Assembly (NCBI RefSeq): GCF_022760965.1
Contig: NZ_JAKVIJ010000006.1
Coordinates: 62,001 to 126,000 of the forward strand
Reading direction: 5' to 3'
DNA: 64,000 nt
Origin: Simplicispira sedimenti
GTDB taxonomy: Bacteria; Pseudomonadota; Gammaproteobacteria; Burkholderiales; Burkholderiaceae_C
The notes under the pieces are model-generated. The model saw only the letters and a program-made list of their open reading frames with translations. It was not told the DNA's origin and made no database searches. The position numbers were made by a program, and so were the translations under genes. Positions 43,197 through 52,130 of the stretch are shown here, piece after piece (within the stretch, counting starts at the first letter, position 1; every line of letters starts with the position of its first letter).

Positions 43197-46100
43197 AGCG
43201 ATGCCTCCGTGCTGCTTGCTGCAAGGGTGGCGGTGGCAGCGCCATGGTCATGCACGCGCACCGCATCGCGGGTCCACTGCTCCAGCGGGGCCCACAGGGC
43301 CTGGGCGGCCTCGGCCAGGCTGCCGTCAGCGGCCAGGGCGTCGTAGTTGGGGTAAAAGCGTGCCCATGCCGGGTCTTGCGCCTCGCCGTCCATCTGGCTG
43401 TTGCCTTCGTAGGCGGTGCGGGCGGCCGCGTCGCTCTCCAGCAGCGCCCATGCCGTGCGGCGCGGCAGCGGCAGCGGGGCACGCTGGCCCTGGTGGCAGG
43501 CGTACAGCCAGCGGTCGAGCTGGGTGCGTGCGGCCTTGGGCTCCAGCGGCTCCCATTCCAGCCAGACGTCGCGTGCCACCAGCAGCCCCCGCAGTTCGGT
43601 ACCGCTGGCAGCAGCAGCCAGGCTGCACAGCCAGGGCTGGATCATCAGGTCGGCGCGCAGGCTGCGTTTTTTGGCGTCCTGCAACAGGCGCGAGGGGGTG
43701 AGTTGCATCCACACCGCCTGTCCTGCGGCATTGCAACGCAGGCCGTCCAGCCAGTCCTGCAGGCTGGGCAGGGGATAAGACTCAAGGTCATTTTGACCTC
43801 CAACGCTCGCTGGATAAGCGCTGGTAGCTATTACATAAATAGCATTCTGGAGGTCGGCGGTTCGTATCAGCTGCACCCGCGCACCAGGCTGGGCATGGTC
43901 ACGCTGCAGGCCTTGCCAGGTTTGCAGCGGGGGCAGCCATTCCTCGCCCCACTGGGCAACGATGTGGTCGCCCGGCGTGCCCAGAGGCAATAGGCCCGCA
44001 CGGCGCAGGCGCTGCAGGGCCTGGCCCAGGTGGTGCTGGGGGGCGCTGTCGGGCAGCGCGGCCCAGTCGGTGGGCAGGAAATCGAGCAACTGGCGCGCTA
44101 CGGTGTGGCGCTCCAGACCCGCCAGGTGGAAGGGTTCGGAGTCCTCGGGCGCATCGTCGTCGCGGTCGAACACCACGCCCAGGCGCTTGCGCAAGAAGTA
44201 GCGGGCGGGATGGCGCATCCAATCGGCCAGGTCGCGCAAGGCCAACGGCGCGGCGGCCTCGCGCGCGGGCAGGGCCTGCAGTGCGGCCGGTGCATGCTCG
44301 GGCACCGGGGCATGGGCTTCGCGCCATTCGCGGGCATGGGTGAACAGGCCGGTCTCACCCTGGAAGTAGCGCGCACTGAAGGGCTGCAGCGGGTGCTCGG
44401 TGGTGCGCTCGGCCAATGCCTGCGGCCCCCAAGCGGCCTGCAGGTAGTCCCGCAGTTGCGCAACCAGCACGGAGGGCGGCTGCTCGGTGTTGTCGCGCAC
44501 GTTGCGGCCGGTCCAGCTCACATAGAACACGCGGCGCGCCGCCAGCAATGCGTCGAGCATGAGCTGGCGGTCATCGGTCTGGCGCGAACGGTCCCCAGGC
44601 CTTGCCTGGCCGGGCTGGACCATGAGGTCGAAATCGTTGCGCGGCGTGCGGCGCGGGTAGTCGCCGTCGTTCATGCCCAGCAGGCAGACCACGTCAAAGG
44701 GGATGGCCCGCATGGGCATGAGTGTGCAGAAGGTCACCCCCCCGGCGCGGAAGCGCTGCTGCGTGCTGGGCGGCTCCAGGCATTGCAGGACGGCGTCGTG
44801 CACCGTCTCCAGGGGTAGCGGCTGCGCAAAATCTGCCCCATCGCAGGCCTGGAGCCAGGCCTCCAACGCGGCCTCCAGGGATTCGAGCACTTGGCGGTCG
44901 CTGTCGTCGGTGGCCGCAAAGCACGCCGCCCAGAGTGCACGCAGGTGCTGCGCCCACTGTTCGGGCGTGGCGGGCTGGCTGGCCGCGCAGCGCCAGGCTT
45001 CCAGGCGTTCGAGCAAGGCGGCCAGGGCACCCACCAGCGCGGCATCCAGGCCGCCCACCTCGGTACAGGGTTCGATGTCTGCAAAACGGGTGGCCCCGCC
45101 GGCATAGCCCAGGAGCATGCGCTGCAAGCCAAAGTGCGCGCTGTTGGTGGCACCGCAGAGCGGCAGATCCAGGGCATTGCGGTGGTCTTGCGTCAGGCCC
45201 CAGCGGATGGCGGCCTGCGCCATCCAGTGCACCAGGGTGTCCCGATCCTGGGGCTGCACGCCGAAACGCGCCGCCAGGGCAGGCACGTCCAGCAGTCCAT
45301 GCAGCTCGCTCAGCGTGCAACGCCGCGCGGGCAGGCCCCAGAGCCACTCCACGGTGGCCATCAGCGGCTGGCTGGTGCGCGGGCTCTGGTCAGCAATGTC
45401 GAAGGGGATGTGGCGCGCGTCGTCCGACGGGTACTGCGCAAACACCGCACGGATGGCGGGCGCCATGGCGTCGATGTCCGGCACCATGACCACAATGTCA
45501 CGCGGGTGCAGCGCCCGGCCCTGCGGCGGGTGTGCCAGCAGCTCCAGGAGCTGGTCGTGCAGCACCTCGACCTCGCGCAAGGCACCATGTGCCGCGTGGA
45601 ACTGGATCGATCGGTCGTCCGGCGCGAGGGTGCGCTGCGGGTGGTCGGACAAGGGCACCAGGTCACGGATGCGGTGCTGTACCTGCTGCAGCAGGGGCGC
45701 GTCCTGCGCCTCACCGTCATCGAACAGGTCCAGGCGCGGCATGCCCCACAGCGAGGGCTCGGCGGCAGCATCCTCATACGCATCGAGCTGGCGCACGAAA
45801 TCGCGGCTTTGTCGCCCCCAGGCGGCCAACAGCGGATGGGCATGCAGGTGCATCTGTTCCAGCGGCACATCGGCCAGGTCCCGCCCTGCCCGTGCCGGAA
45901 GACGGCGCTGGTGCATGCGCAGCCATTCGCGGCCATCCATGATGTCAGCCCAGTGGTAGCGGCAGGGATTGGGAATGGCCAGCAACACCTGGCAGTGCCG
46001 CGCCATGGCGGCCAACCAGTCCAGCACCGGCTGAGGCACATGCGCCATGCCGAACAGGATGACGCGGCGCGGCAGCTGGGCACCTTGCGCTGGGAGATGC

Positions 46101-46759
46101 CCTTGCAGCAATGCATCCAGCGCACGCCGGTGGACCTGGGGTCGCGCTGCGGCGCGCTCGGCATCGGTCAGGCTCTGCAGCACTTCACGCCACAGCGCAG
46201 GCTGCCAGCGTTCGCTCTCGGGCAGGGCCGACAGTGCGCCGCCCGGCCCGCGCAAGCCGTCGCGTCCGTGGGCCCAGTCGTCCAGCCAATCGGGGCGATA
46301 GACTTGGTACTGATCCCACAGGTCGGCCAGGCGCCGGGCCAGCAGGTAATGGTCATGGGGCCTGCCGCTGCGCAGCGTGTGCGCCAGCGGTGCATAGTCG
46401 GGCCGCTCGGTCAGCGCAGGCAGCAGCTTCAACAGCCGCCACGTCAGCGCAGCCTTGTCTGTGGGCGCGTCAGCCCCCACCTGGGCGCCGAGCACCTGCC
46501 GGTAGCTGCGCCACAGGAAGCGCGAGGGCAGCTCCACGCGCAACGCGGCACTGACCCCGCTGCGCACGGCCATGGTCATCTTGAACCACTCGGCCATGGC
46601 ATTGCTCTGCACCAGCACCACCTCAGCCTCCAGAGGTTCGAGCGGGTGGCGGTGCAACCACTCGGCCACGGTCTGGGCCAGATCCTCCATGCGGTTGCCA
46701 TGCAGCGCCAGCCATCCCGGTTGCAGGGTGCGGATCAGGGTCTGCGCTCGCTCCACCAT
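43193..46759 (-). CDS. recC: Exonuclease V subunit RecC
   Basis: 1188 residues from the chosen ATG (MVERAQTLIRTLQPG), which fits the family N-terminus. RecC is the structural subunit that recognises Chi. N-terminal helicase-like folds lack functional motifs, as expected. A short stretch encoding D-L-Q-N-A-I-Y-V-I-A-T-S-A-Y-P-A-S-V (plus flank, positions ~43797-43858) is made of the dispersed repeat family 1 and has been kept in frame. The first gene of recCBD; no ptrA is inserted as in E. coli. Confidence 0.93.
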   Translation of the reverse strand: MVERAQTLIRTLQPGWLALHGNRMEDLAQTVAEWLHRHPLEPLEAEVVLVQSNAMAEWFKMTMAVRSGVSAALRVELPSRFLWRSYRQVLGAQVGADAPTDKAALTWRLLKLLPALTERPDYAPLAHTLRSGRPHDHYLLARRLADLWDQYQVYRPDWLDDWAHGRDGLRGPGGALSALPESERWQPALWREVLQSLTDAERAAARPQVHRRALDALLQGHLPAQGAQLPRRVILFGMAHVPQPVLDWLAAMARHCQVLLAIPNPCRYHWADIMDGREWLRMHQRRLPARAGRDLADVPLEQMHLHAHPLLAAWGRQSRDFVRQLDAYEDAAAEPSLWGMPRLDLFDDGEAQDAPLLQQVQHRIRDLVPLSDHPQRTLAPDDRSIQFHAAHGALREVEVLHDQLLELLAHPPQGRALHPRDIVVMVPDIDAMAPAIRAVFAQYPSDDARHIPFDIADQSPRTSQPLMATVEWLWGLPARRCTLSELHGLLDVPALAARFGVQPQDRDTLVHWMAQAAIRWGLTQDHRNALDLPLCGATNSAHFGLQRMLLGYAGGATRFADIEPCTEVGGLDAALVGALAALLERLEAWRCAASQPATPEQWAQHLRALWAACFAATDDSDRQVLESLEAALEAWLQACDGADFAQPLPLETVHDAVLQCLEPPSTQQRFRAGGVTFCTLMPMRAIPFDVVCLLGMNDGDYPRRTPRNDFDLMVQPGQARPGDRSRQTDDRQLMLDALLAARRVFYVSWTGRNVRDNTEQPPSVLVAQLRDYLQAAWGPQALAERTTEHPLQPFSARYFQGETGLFTHAREWREAHAPVPEHAPAALQALPAREAAAPLALRDLADWMRHPARYFLRKRLGVVFDRDDDAPEDSEPFHLAGLERHTVARQLLDFLPTDWAALPDSAPQHHLGQALQRLRRAGLLPLGTPGDHIVAQWGEEWLPPLQTWQGLQRDHAQPGARVQLIRTADLQNAIYVIATSAYPASVGGQNDLESYPLPSLQDWLDGLRCNAAGQAVWMQLTPSRLLQDAKKRSLRADLMIQPWLCSLAAAASGTELRGLLVARDVWLEWEPLEPKAARTQLDRWLYACHQGQRAPLPLPRRTAWALLESDAAARTAYEGNSQMDGEAQDPAWARFYPNYDALAADGSLAEAAQALWAPLEQWTRDAVRVHDHGAATATLAASSTEASL
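43797..43858. repeat. Dispersed palindromic repeat family 1, copy F, inside recC
   Basis: On the minus strand it reads AATGCTATTTATGTAATAGC, then TACCAGCGCTTATCCAGCGA; compare copy E: AATGCTATAAAAATAATAGC, then TATCAGCGCTTGATGATAGG. It lies within recC, contains no stop in the recC frame and preserves the frame. Confidence 0.75.
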
Positions 46760-46832
46760 TGTGCTTTTCAGTGTCCAAAAAAGCAGTATGACATGGGCTT
46801 GCCTGGGTGAAACAAATCGCGCCAGAAACAAA

Positions 46833-46858
46833 AACGCCCACTGGTGAGTGGGCGTTTG
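46833..46858 (-). terminator. Rho-independent terminator of tRNA-fMet
   Basis: An 11-base stem (AAACGCCCACT / AGTGGGCGTTT) with a 4-base loop. On the minus strand it is followed by a T-rich tract (TTTTTGTTTC). It lies 25 bases downstream of the tRNA and ends the spc/alpha/tRNA series before recC. Confidence 0.82.
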
Positions 46859-46883
46859 CTTGTAGCGGAAACCGCTTCAATAT

Positions 46884-46960
<77 letters not shown>

Positions 46961-46971
46961 GCAAGACAGAA

Positions 46972-46977
46972 ATTATA
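46972..46977 (-). promoter_or_regulatory. Candidate -10 element (TATAAT) of tRNA-fMet
   Basis: On the minus strand TATAAT lies 11 bases before the tRNA 5' end. A -35 is not obvious. Transcription from the rplQ side may also supply the tRNA. Confidence 0.5.
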
Positions 46978-46985
46978 GCGTACTT

Positions 46986-47384
46986 TTAGGCTGCCGTTGC
47001 AGAATCTGCGGCGGGAGCAGCAACTTCTGCGCGCTCGACCAGTTCCACCAGCGCCATGGGAGCGTTGTCACCCACGCGGAAGCCCATCTTCAGGATGCGG
47101 GTGTAACCGCCAGGACGTGTCTTGAAGCGGGGGCCGAGGTCGTTGAACAGCTTGGTGACGCTGTCGCGGTCACGCAGGCGGTTGAACGCAAGGCGGCGAT
47201 TGGCCACGGAGTCCACCTTGGCCAGGGTGATCATGGGCTCGATCACGCGGCGCAGTTCCTTGGACTTGGGCAGCGTGGTCTTGATGGCTTCGTGCTCGAT
47301 GAGCGAATTCATCATGTTGCGCAGCATCGCTTGGCGATGCGCGCTGGTACGGTTGAGTTTGCGAAGGCCGTTTCCGTGGCGCAT
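46986..47384 (-). CDS. rplQ: 50S ribosomal protein L17
   Basis: 132 residues, starting MRHGNGLRKLNRTSAHRQAML, the L17 signature. It is a globular protein of the large subunit with an Ala-rich tail (AEVAAPAADSATAA) that is longer than in E. coli. The last protein gene of the alpha operon; the tRNA-fMet follows after 25 bases. Between rpoA and rplQ (47385-47472) a TTGGGCAG/CTGCCCAA stem (8 bp) is present. Confidence 0.97.
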   Translation of the reverse strand: MRHGNGLRKLNRTSAHRQAMLRNMMNSLIEHEAIKTTLPKSKELRRVIEPMITLAKVDSVANRRLAFNRLRDRDSVTKLFNDLGPRFKTRPGGYTRILKMGFRVGDNAPMALVELVERAEVAAPAADSATAA

Positions 47385-47409
47385 GGTGCTTTCCTTGTAT
47401 GTTGTTCAA

Positions 47410-47437
47410 TTGGGCAGCCGTATCAGGTACTGCCCAA
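47410..47437 (-). other. Intercistronic stem-loop between rpoA and rplQ
   Basis: Eight-base inverted repeat TTGGGCAG / CTGCCCAA with a 12-base loop. No T tract follows, so termination is unlikely; it may affect mRNA stability or processing. Confidence 0.35.
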
Positions 47438-47472
47438 GGCACTGTCCCGCGAGGGAACCTAAAATTATAACT

Positions 47473-48465
47473 TCAACGCTTGTCGAGCCCGGCGGGAGGC
47501 CAGTTCTCAAGCTTCATACCCAGCGTGAGACCGCGCGAAGCGAGGACTTCCTTGATCTCGTTGAGCGACTTGCGACCCAGGTTGGGGGTCTTGAGCAACT
47601 CGTTCTCGGTGCGCTGGATGAGGTCACCGATGTAGTAAATATTCTCAGCCTTGAGGCAGTTGGCCGAGCGAACGGTGAGTTCGAGCTCGTCCACTGGGCG
47701 CAGCAGGATCGGATCGAAACTTGCGCCAGAGGTGCGGGTACCAGAAGCAGGTGCTTCGAAGATGTCGCCGCCGTCCAGCTGCGCAAACACGGCGAGTTGC
47801 TCGACCAGGATCTTGGCCGACGCACGGACAGCTTCTTCTGCAACGATGGCACCGTTGGTCTCAATCTCCAGCACCAGCTTGTCCAGATCGGTGCGTTGCT
47901 CCACACGGGCGCTTTCGACGGTGTAGCTCACGCGACGCACAGGCGAGAAAGAGGCATCCAGCACAATGCGGCCAATGGTTTTGGTGGCCTCGTCGGCGTA
48001 GCGGCGCTGATTGCCGGGGATGTAACCGCGGCCCTTCTCCACCTTGATCTGCATGTCCAGCTTGCCGCCTTGGGAGAGGTGGGCAATTACATGGTCCGGG
48101 TTGATGATTTCCACATCGTGCGGAGTCTGGATGTCGCGTGCGGTGACGACGCCCTCGCCATCCTTGCGAAGGCTCAGGGTGACTTCATCGCGGTTGTGCA
48201 GCTTGAAGACCACACCCTTGAGGTTCAGCAGAATGTTGACCACATCCTCCTGCACGCCATCAATCGACGAGTACTCATGCAGCACACCTGCAATCGTGAC
48301 TTCCGTCGCTGCATAACCCACCATGGACGAGAGCAGCACGCGGCGAATGGCGTTGCCCAGCGTATGGCCATAGCCACGCTCGAAGGGCTCGAGTTCCACT
48401 TTGGCCTTGTTGGGGCCGAGCTGCTCGACATTGATCGTCTTGGGTTTCAGCAGATTTGTTTGCAT
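47473..48465 (-). CDS. rpoA: DNA-directed RNA polymerase alpha subunit
   Basis: 330 residues. N-terminal domain (to about 235) with the dimerisation and assembly regions (FERGYGHTLGNAIRRVLLSSM), then a linker and the C-terminal UP-element/activator-binding domain (DELELTVRSANCLKAENIYYIGDLIQRTENELLKTP...). It is the scaffold for polymerase assembly. It follows rpsD and precedes rplQ, the standard alpha-operon order. Confidence 0.98.
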   Translation of the reverse strand: MQTNLLKPKTINVEQLGPNKAKVELEPFERGYGHTLGNAIRRVLLSSMVGYAATEVTIAGVLHEYSSIDGVQEDVVNILLNLKGVVFKLHNRDEVTLSLRKDGEGVVTARDIQTPHDVEIINPDHVIAHLSQGGKLDMQIKVEKGRGYIPGNQRRYADEATKTIGRIVLDASFSPVRRVSYTVESARVEQRTDLDKLVLEIETNGAIVAEEAVRASAKILVEQLAVFAQLDGGDIFEAPASGTRTSGASFDPILLRPVDELELTVRSANCLKAENIYYIGDLIQRTENELLKTPNLGRKSLNEIKEVLASRGLTLGMKLENWPPAGLDKR

Positions 48466-48519
48466 TCAGACTTCCTCTCAATACCCCCAGCTCGTTACAC
48501 CGGTAAGGCTGGTGAAGCG

Positions 48520-48547
48520 CCTGTACCGCGATGCTTCGCGGTACAGG
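48520..48547 (-). other. Stem-loop between rpsD and rpoA
   Basis: Perfect 12-base inverted repeat CCTGTACCGCGA / TCGCGGTACAGG with a 4-base loop. It occupies part of the 112-base gap between rpsD and rpoA. No T run, so it is probably not a simple terminator; partial attenuation, mRNA processing or translational control are possible. Confidence 0.5.
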
Positions 48548-48577
48548 AACGATTTACGTGCTGTGACTGCCCGCCAA

Positions 48578-49201
48578 TTAGCGAGAGTACAGTTCGACGA
48601 TCAGCGATTCGTTGATGTCGGAACCGAATTCATCACGATCCGGCACCTTCTTGAACACACCCTCGGCCTTGTCGGCATTGACATCCACCCAAGCAGGCAT
48701 GCCCACTTGCTGTGCCAGCTGCAAGGCTTCGACGATGCGAGCCTGCTTCTTGGACTTCTCGCGCACGGCAACCACATCGCCCACCTTCACGAGGTAGGAA
48801 GGAATGTTGACAGCCACACCATTGACCGTGATGGCCTTGTGGGACACGAGCTGGCGCGCCTCGGCGCGGGTAGAACCGAAGCCCATGCGATACACGACGT
48901 TGTCCAGGCGGCACTCCAGCAGGGAGAGCAGGTTGGCACCGGTGTTGCCCTTGCGGCGGTCAGCTTCTTCGAAGTAACGGCGGAACTGCTTTTCCATGAT
49001 GCCGTACATGCGCTTGACCTTCTGCTTTTCACGCAGTTGCAGACCGTAGTCGGAAGTGCGCGCACCCGAAGTGCGGCCATGTTGACCGGGCTTGGAGTCG
49101 AACTTGCACTTGTCTGCAATGGAGCGGCGTGCGCTCTTGAGGAACAGGTCGGTGCCTTCACGGCGGGAGAGTTTGGCCTTGGGGCCGAGGTAACGTGCCA
49201 C
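48578..49201 (-). CDS. rpsD: 30S ribosomal protein S4
   Basis: 207 residues from a GTG start (V/M-A-R-Y-L-G-P-K), the normal S4 N-terminus, with AAGGA upstream. A longer open frame to 49222 has no family support. It has the N-terminal 16S-binding part and the S4 RNA-binding fold (LLSLLECRLDNVVYRMGFG). In many bacteria S4 represses alpha-operon translation. It is followed by a stem-loop and rpoA. Confidence 0.96.
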   Translation of the reverse strand: MARYLGPKAKLSRREGTDLFLKSARRSIADKCKFDSKPGQHGRTSGARTSDYGLQLREKQKVKRMYGIMEKQFRRYFEEADRRKGNTGANLLSLLECRLDNVVYRMGFGSTRAEARQLVSHKAITVNGVAVNIPSYLVKVGDVVAVREKSKKQARIVEALQLAQQVGMPAWVDVNADKAEGVFKKVPDRDEFGSDINESLIVELYSR

Positions 49202-49243
49202 TTGAGTGTCCTTTGATATCAACTACCGCAAACCATTGCGGGA

Positions 49244-49276
49244 GCCGCCTGGGTCGCGTGAGCGTTCGCAGGCGGC
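49244..49276 (-). other. Stem-loop between rpsK and rpsD
   Basis: Eight-base inverted repeat GCCGCCTG / CAGGCGGC with a 17-base loop in the 92-base gap between rpsK and the GTG start of rpsD. Possible S4 or processing site; not tested. Confidence 0.3.
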
Positions 49277-49293
49277 GGTGGGCTTCGAAAAAA

Positions 49294-49698
49294 TCAGATA
49301 CGGCGACGCTTTTGGGGGCGGCAGCCATTGTGGGGAACCGGCGTCACATCGGAGATCGAGGTGATGCGGATACCCAGCGCGCCCAGAGCGCGCACCGAGG
49401 ATTCACGGCCGGGACCGGGACCCTTGATTTCGACATCCAGGTTCTTGATGCCCTGCTCCATGGCGGCACGGCCAGCCATCTCAGAGGCCACCTGGGCAGC
49501 AAAAGGCGTCGACTTGCGCGAACCCTTGAAGCCCTGACCACCGGAAGAAGCCCAAGACAATGCATTGCCCTGGCGATCCGTGATGGTGATGATGGTGTTG
49601 TTGAACGATGCATGCACGTGGGCGATGCCGTCCGAAACGTTCTTGCGAACCTTCTTGCGCACGCGCTGTGCGGCGTTATTGGCAGGAGACTTAGCCAT
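49294..49698 (-). CDS. rpsK: 30S ribosomal protein S11
   Basis: 134 residues; contains the S11 core (GIAHVHASFNNTIITITDRQGNA-type segment and the C-terminal DVTPVPHNGCRPQKRRRI). It lies in the platform of the small subunit near the 3' end of 16S rRNA. 16 bases separate it from rpsM. Normal length. Confidence 0.98.
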   Translation of the reverse strand: MAKSPANNAAQRVRKKVRKNVSDGIAHVHASFNNTIITITDRQGNALSWASSGGQGFKGSRKSTPFAAQVASEMAGRAAMEQGIKNLDVEIKGPGPGRESSVRALGALGIRITSISDVTPVPHNGCRPQKRRRI

Positions 49699-49714
49699 AG
49701 CGTTCTTTCAGTCT

Positions 49715-50080
49715 TTATTTCTTCAGAGCAGCAGCACCCTTGCGCGGGCCCTTGCGGGTGCGGGCGTTGGTGCGCGTGCGCTGTCCGCGCACCGGCAGAC
49801 CGCGACGATGACGGAAACCACGGTAGCAACCGATGTCCATCAGTCGCTTGATGTTCATGGTGGTTTCGCGGCGCAGGTCACCTTCAATGGTGAACTGAGC
49901 GATCTGGTCGCGGATTTTTTCGAGATCGCCGTCCGTCAGATCCTTGACCTTTTTCGAATATGCGATGTCGCAAGCTTCGCAGATCTTGCGTGCGCGGGTG
50001 CGACCGATGCCATAGATAGCGGTCAGACCGATCTCAGCGTGCTGATGCGGCGGAATATTGATACCAGCGATACGTGCCAT
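49715..50080 (-). CDS. rpsM: 30S ribosomal protein S13
   Basis: 121 residues, starting MARIAGINIPPHQHAEIGLT. Head protein that contacts the P-site tRNA and forms bridges with the large subunit. The basic C-terminal tail (RTRTNARTRKGPRKGAAALKK) is typical. First protein gene of the alpha part, 24 bases after rpmJ. Confidence 0.98.
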   Translation of the reverse strand: MARIAGINIPPHQHAEIGLTAIYGIGRTRARKICEACDIAYSKKVKDLTDGDLEKIRDQIAQFTIEGDLRRETTMNIKRLMDIGCYRGFRHRRGLPVRGQRTRTNARTRKGPRKGAAALKK

Positions 50081-50104
50081 TTGCGTCCTCTAATACTTTC
50101 CTGA

Positions 50105-50218
50105 TCAACCTTGACGCTGCTTGTGACGCAGGTCCGTGCAGATCACGCGCACCACACCCTTGCGGCGGATGATCTTGCAGTTGCGGCAGATTTTTTTGAC
50201 CGAAGCCGAAACTCTCAT
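50105..50218 (-). CDS. rpmJ: 50S ribosomal protein L36
   Basis: 37 residues starting M-R-V-S-A-S-V-K-K-I-C. The zinc-type C-x2-C-x12-C-x4-H pattern is present (C11, C14, C27, H32), so this is the zinc-binding form. The gene is too short for a typical gene search at 60 residues. The order secY-rpmJ-rpsM has no infA between secY and rpmJ; the 140 bases upstream (50219-50358) contain no reading frame that looks like a gene. Confidence 0.95.
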   Translation of the reverse strand: MRVSASVKKICRNCKIIRRKGVVRVICTDLRHKQRQG

Positions 50219-50358
50219 TTCATTCTCCTAAAACCAGATCTAGCGCTCGGGCAAGCTCTGCCTGAAACACTTTGACCCATTGATTACTGGGCCTAAACCA
50301 ACTTGCACTGGTGATTGCCAAGTGCTCCAAACCACTCCGTCATTGCTGAGTGGACCCC

Positions 50359-51672
50359 TCACAAGCCACCAGGCTTGAAGTTTGCCTTCTTCAGCAAGGA
50401 CTCATATTGCTGGGACATCATGTAGTTCTGTACCTGCGCCATGAAATCCATGGTCACCACCACCAAGATCAGCAGCGACGTACCACCGAAATAGAACGGC
50501 ACGTTGTACTTGATGATCAAGAACTCGGGCAGAAGACAGACCAGGGTGATATAGATCGCACCAATCAGGGTCAGCCGGAGCAGGATTTTATCAATGTACT
50601 TGGCCGTCTGATCGCCTGGCCGAATGCCTGGGATGAATGCACCGCTCTTCTTCAGGTTGTCTGCAGTCTCCCGGCTGTTGAAAACCAGCGCCGTATAGAA
50701 AAAGCAGAAGAAGATGATGGCAGCCGCATAGAACATCACATACACCGGCTGTCCTGGCGTCAGTGCCCCGGAAATATCCTTGAGCCAGCGCATCGAGTCA
50801 CCGGAACTGAACCAGTTGACCACCGTGGCGGGCAACAGAATGATGGACGAGGCAAAGATCGGAGGAATCACACCAGCCATGTTCAACTTCAGGGGCAGGT
50901 GAGACGACTGCCCACCATACACCTTGTTGCCTACCTGGCGTCTGGCGTAATTCACCAGAATCTTGCGCTGACCACGCTCCACGAACACCACGAAGTAGGT
51001 CACCAAACCCACCAGGAGCACGATGAAGATGGATGCAACGATACTCATGGCACCCGTGCGCACCAACTCCAGCAAACCACCGATGGCACTGGGAAGTCCG
51101 GCAGCAATACCTGCAAAAATCAGGATAGAGATACCGTTACCCAAACCGCGCTCAGTGATCTGCTCGCCGAGCCACATCAGGAACATGGTGCCCGCAGTCA
51201 GACTTACTACGGTCGTCAGACGGAAACCAAAACCAGGCGACAACACCAAACCAGCCGTGCTTTCCAGCGCCACTGCAATTCCCAGCGACTGGAAGATGGC
51301 CAAGCCCAGGGTGCCGTAACGGGTGTACTGGGTGATCTTGCGACGTCCTGCCTCACCCTCCTTCTTCAATTGCTCGAAGGTGGGAACAGCATAGGTCATC
51401 AATTGAATGATGATCGATGCCGAGATGTACGGCATGATCCCCAGCGCAAACACGGTAAACCGCGAAAGCGCACCACCAGAGAACATGTTGAACAGGTTCA
51501 AAATGCCCTGCTGGCCACTGAACAGCTGTTTCAGCTGTTCAGGATCGATGCCCGGCACAGGGATATGCGCCCCGATGCGATAGACGACCAGTGCCAGCAG
51601 CAAAAAGACCAGTCGGCGACGCAGGTCGCCGTACTTGCCCGTTTTTGCAATGGAGGCTGCGCTCGTTGCCAC
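50359..51672 (-). CDS. secY: Preprotein translocase subunit SecY
   Basis: 437 residues from a GTG start, with ten hydrophobic helices and typical loops (for example the TM2 plug-region LFNMFSGGALSRFTVFALGIMPYIS and GTMFLMWLGEQITERGLGNGIS). It forms the Sec channel for export and membrane insertion. In the usual position downstream of rplO in the spc operon. Confidence 0.98.
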   Translation of the reverse strand: MATSAASIAKTGKYGDLRRRLVFLLLALVVYRIGAHIPVPGIDPEQLKQLFSGQQGILNLFNMFSGGALSRFTVFALGIMPYISASIIIQLMTYAVPTFEQLKKEGEAGRRKITQYTRYGTLGLAIFQSLGIAVALESTAGLVLSPGFGFRLTTVVSLTAGTMFLMWLGEQITERGLGNGISILIFAGIAAGLPSAIGGLLELVRTGAMSIVASIFIVLLVGLVTYFVVFVERGQRKILVNYARRQVGNKVYGGQSSHLPLKLNMAGVIPPIFASSIILLPATVVNWFSSGDSMRWLKDISGALTPGQPVYVMFYAAAIIFFCFFYTALVFNSRETADNLKKSGAFIPGIRPGDQTAKYIDKILLRLTLIGAIYITLVCLLPEFLIIKYNVPFYFGGTSLLILVVVTMDFMAQVQNYMMSQQYESLLKKANFKPGGL

Positions 51673-51688
51673 GGATTGCTACCCCAAA

Positions 51689-52120
51689 TCAGGCCAGAGA
51701 ACCGCCGGCTGCCTCAATGGCTGCCTTGGCTCCCGCAGTGGCACCGATGCCACTGAGCTTGACCGGTGTCGAGATCGTGCCCGTCTTGATGACTTTCACG
51801 GTCTTCGCAAGTTGGCCAACCAGACCGGCTTGCTTGAGAGCCAGCAGATCCACTTCCGGCAGACCCAGCTTGGACAAGTCTGCCAGCGTCACTTCTGCGT
51901 TGTAACGCAGAGACTGCGACTTGAAGCCGCGCTTGGGCAGACGGCGCTGCAAAGGCATTTGACCGCCTTCGAAGCCCACCTTGTGATAACCGCCAGCGCG
52001 GGATTTCTGGCCCTTGTGACCGCGACCTGCGGTCTTGCCCAGACCCGAGCCGATACCGCGACCGACGCGACGCTTCGCGTGCTTGGCACCTTCTGCAGGC
52101 TTGATGCTATTGAGTTCCAT
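51689..52120 (-). CDS. rplO: 50S ribosomal protein L15
   Basis: 143 residues starting MELNSIKPAEGAKHAKRRVGRG. Two adjacent ATGs exist (52123 and 52120); the second is preferred because AAAGG lies six bases upstream. Conserved GRGIGSGLGKTAGRGHKGQKSR near the N-terminus. Late-assembly protein of the large subunit. Confidence 0.96.
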   Translation of the reverse strand: MELNSIKPAEGAKHAKRRVGRGIGSGLGKTAGRGHKGQKSRAGGYHKVGFEGGQMPLQRRLPKRGFKSQSLRYNAEVTLADLSKLGLPEVDLLALKQAGLVGQLAKTVKVIKTGTISTPVKLSGIGATAGAKAAIEAAGGSLA

Positions 52121-52130
52121 CATGAACCTT

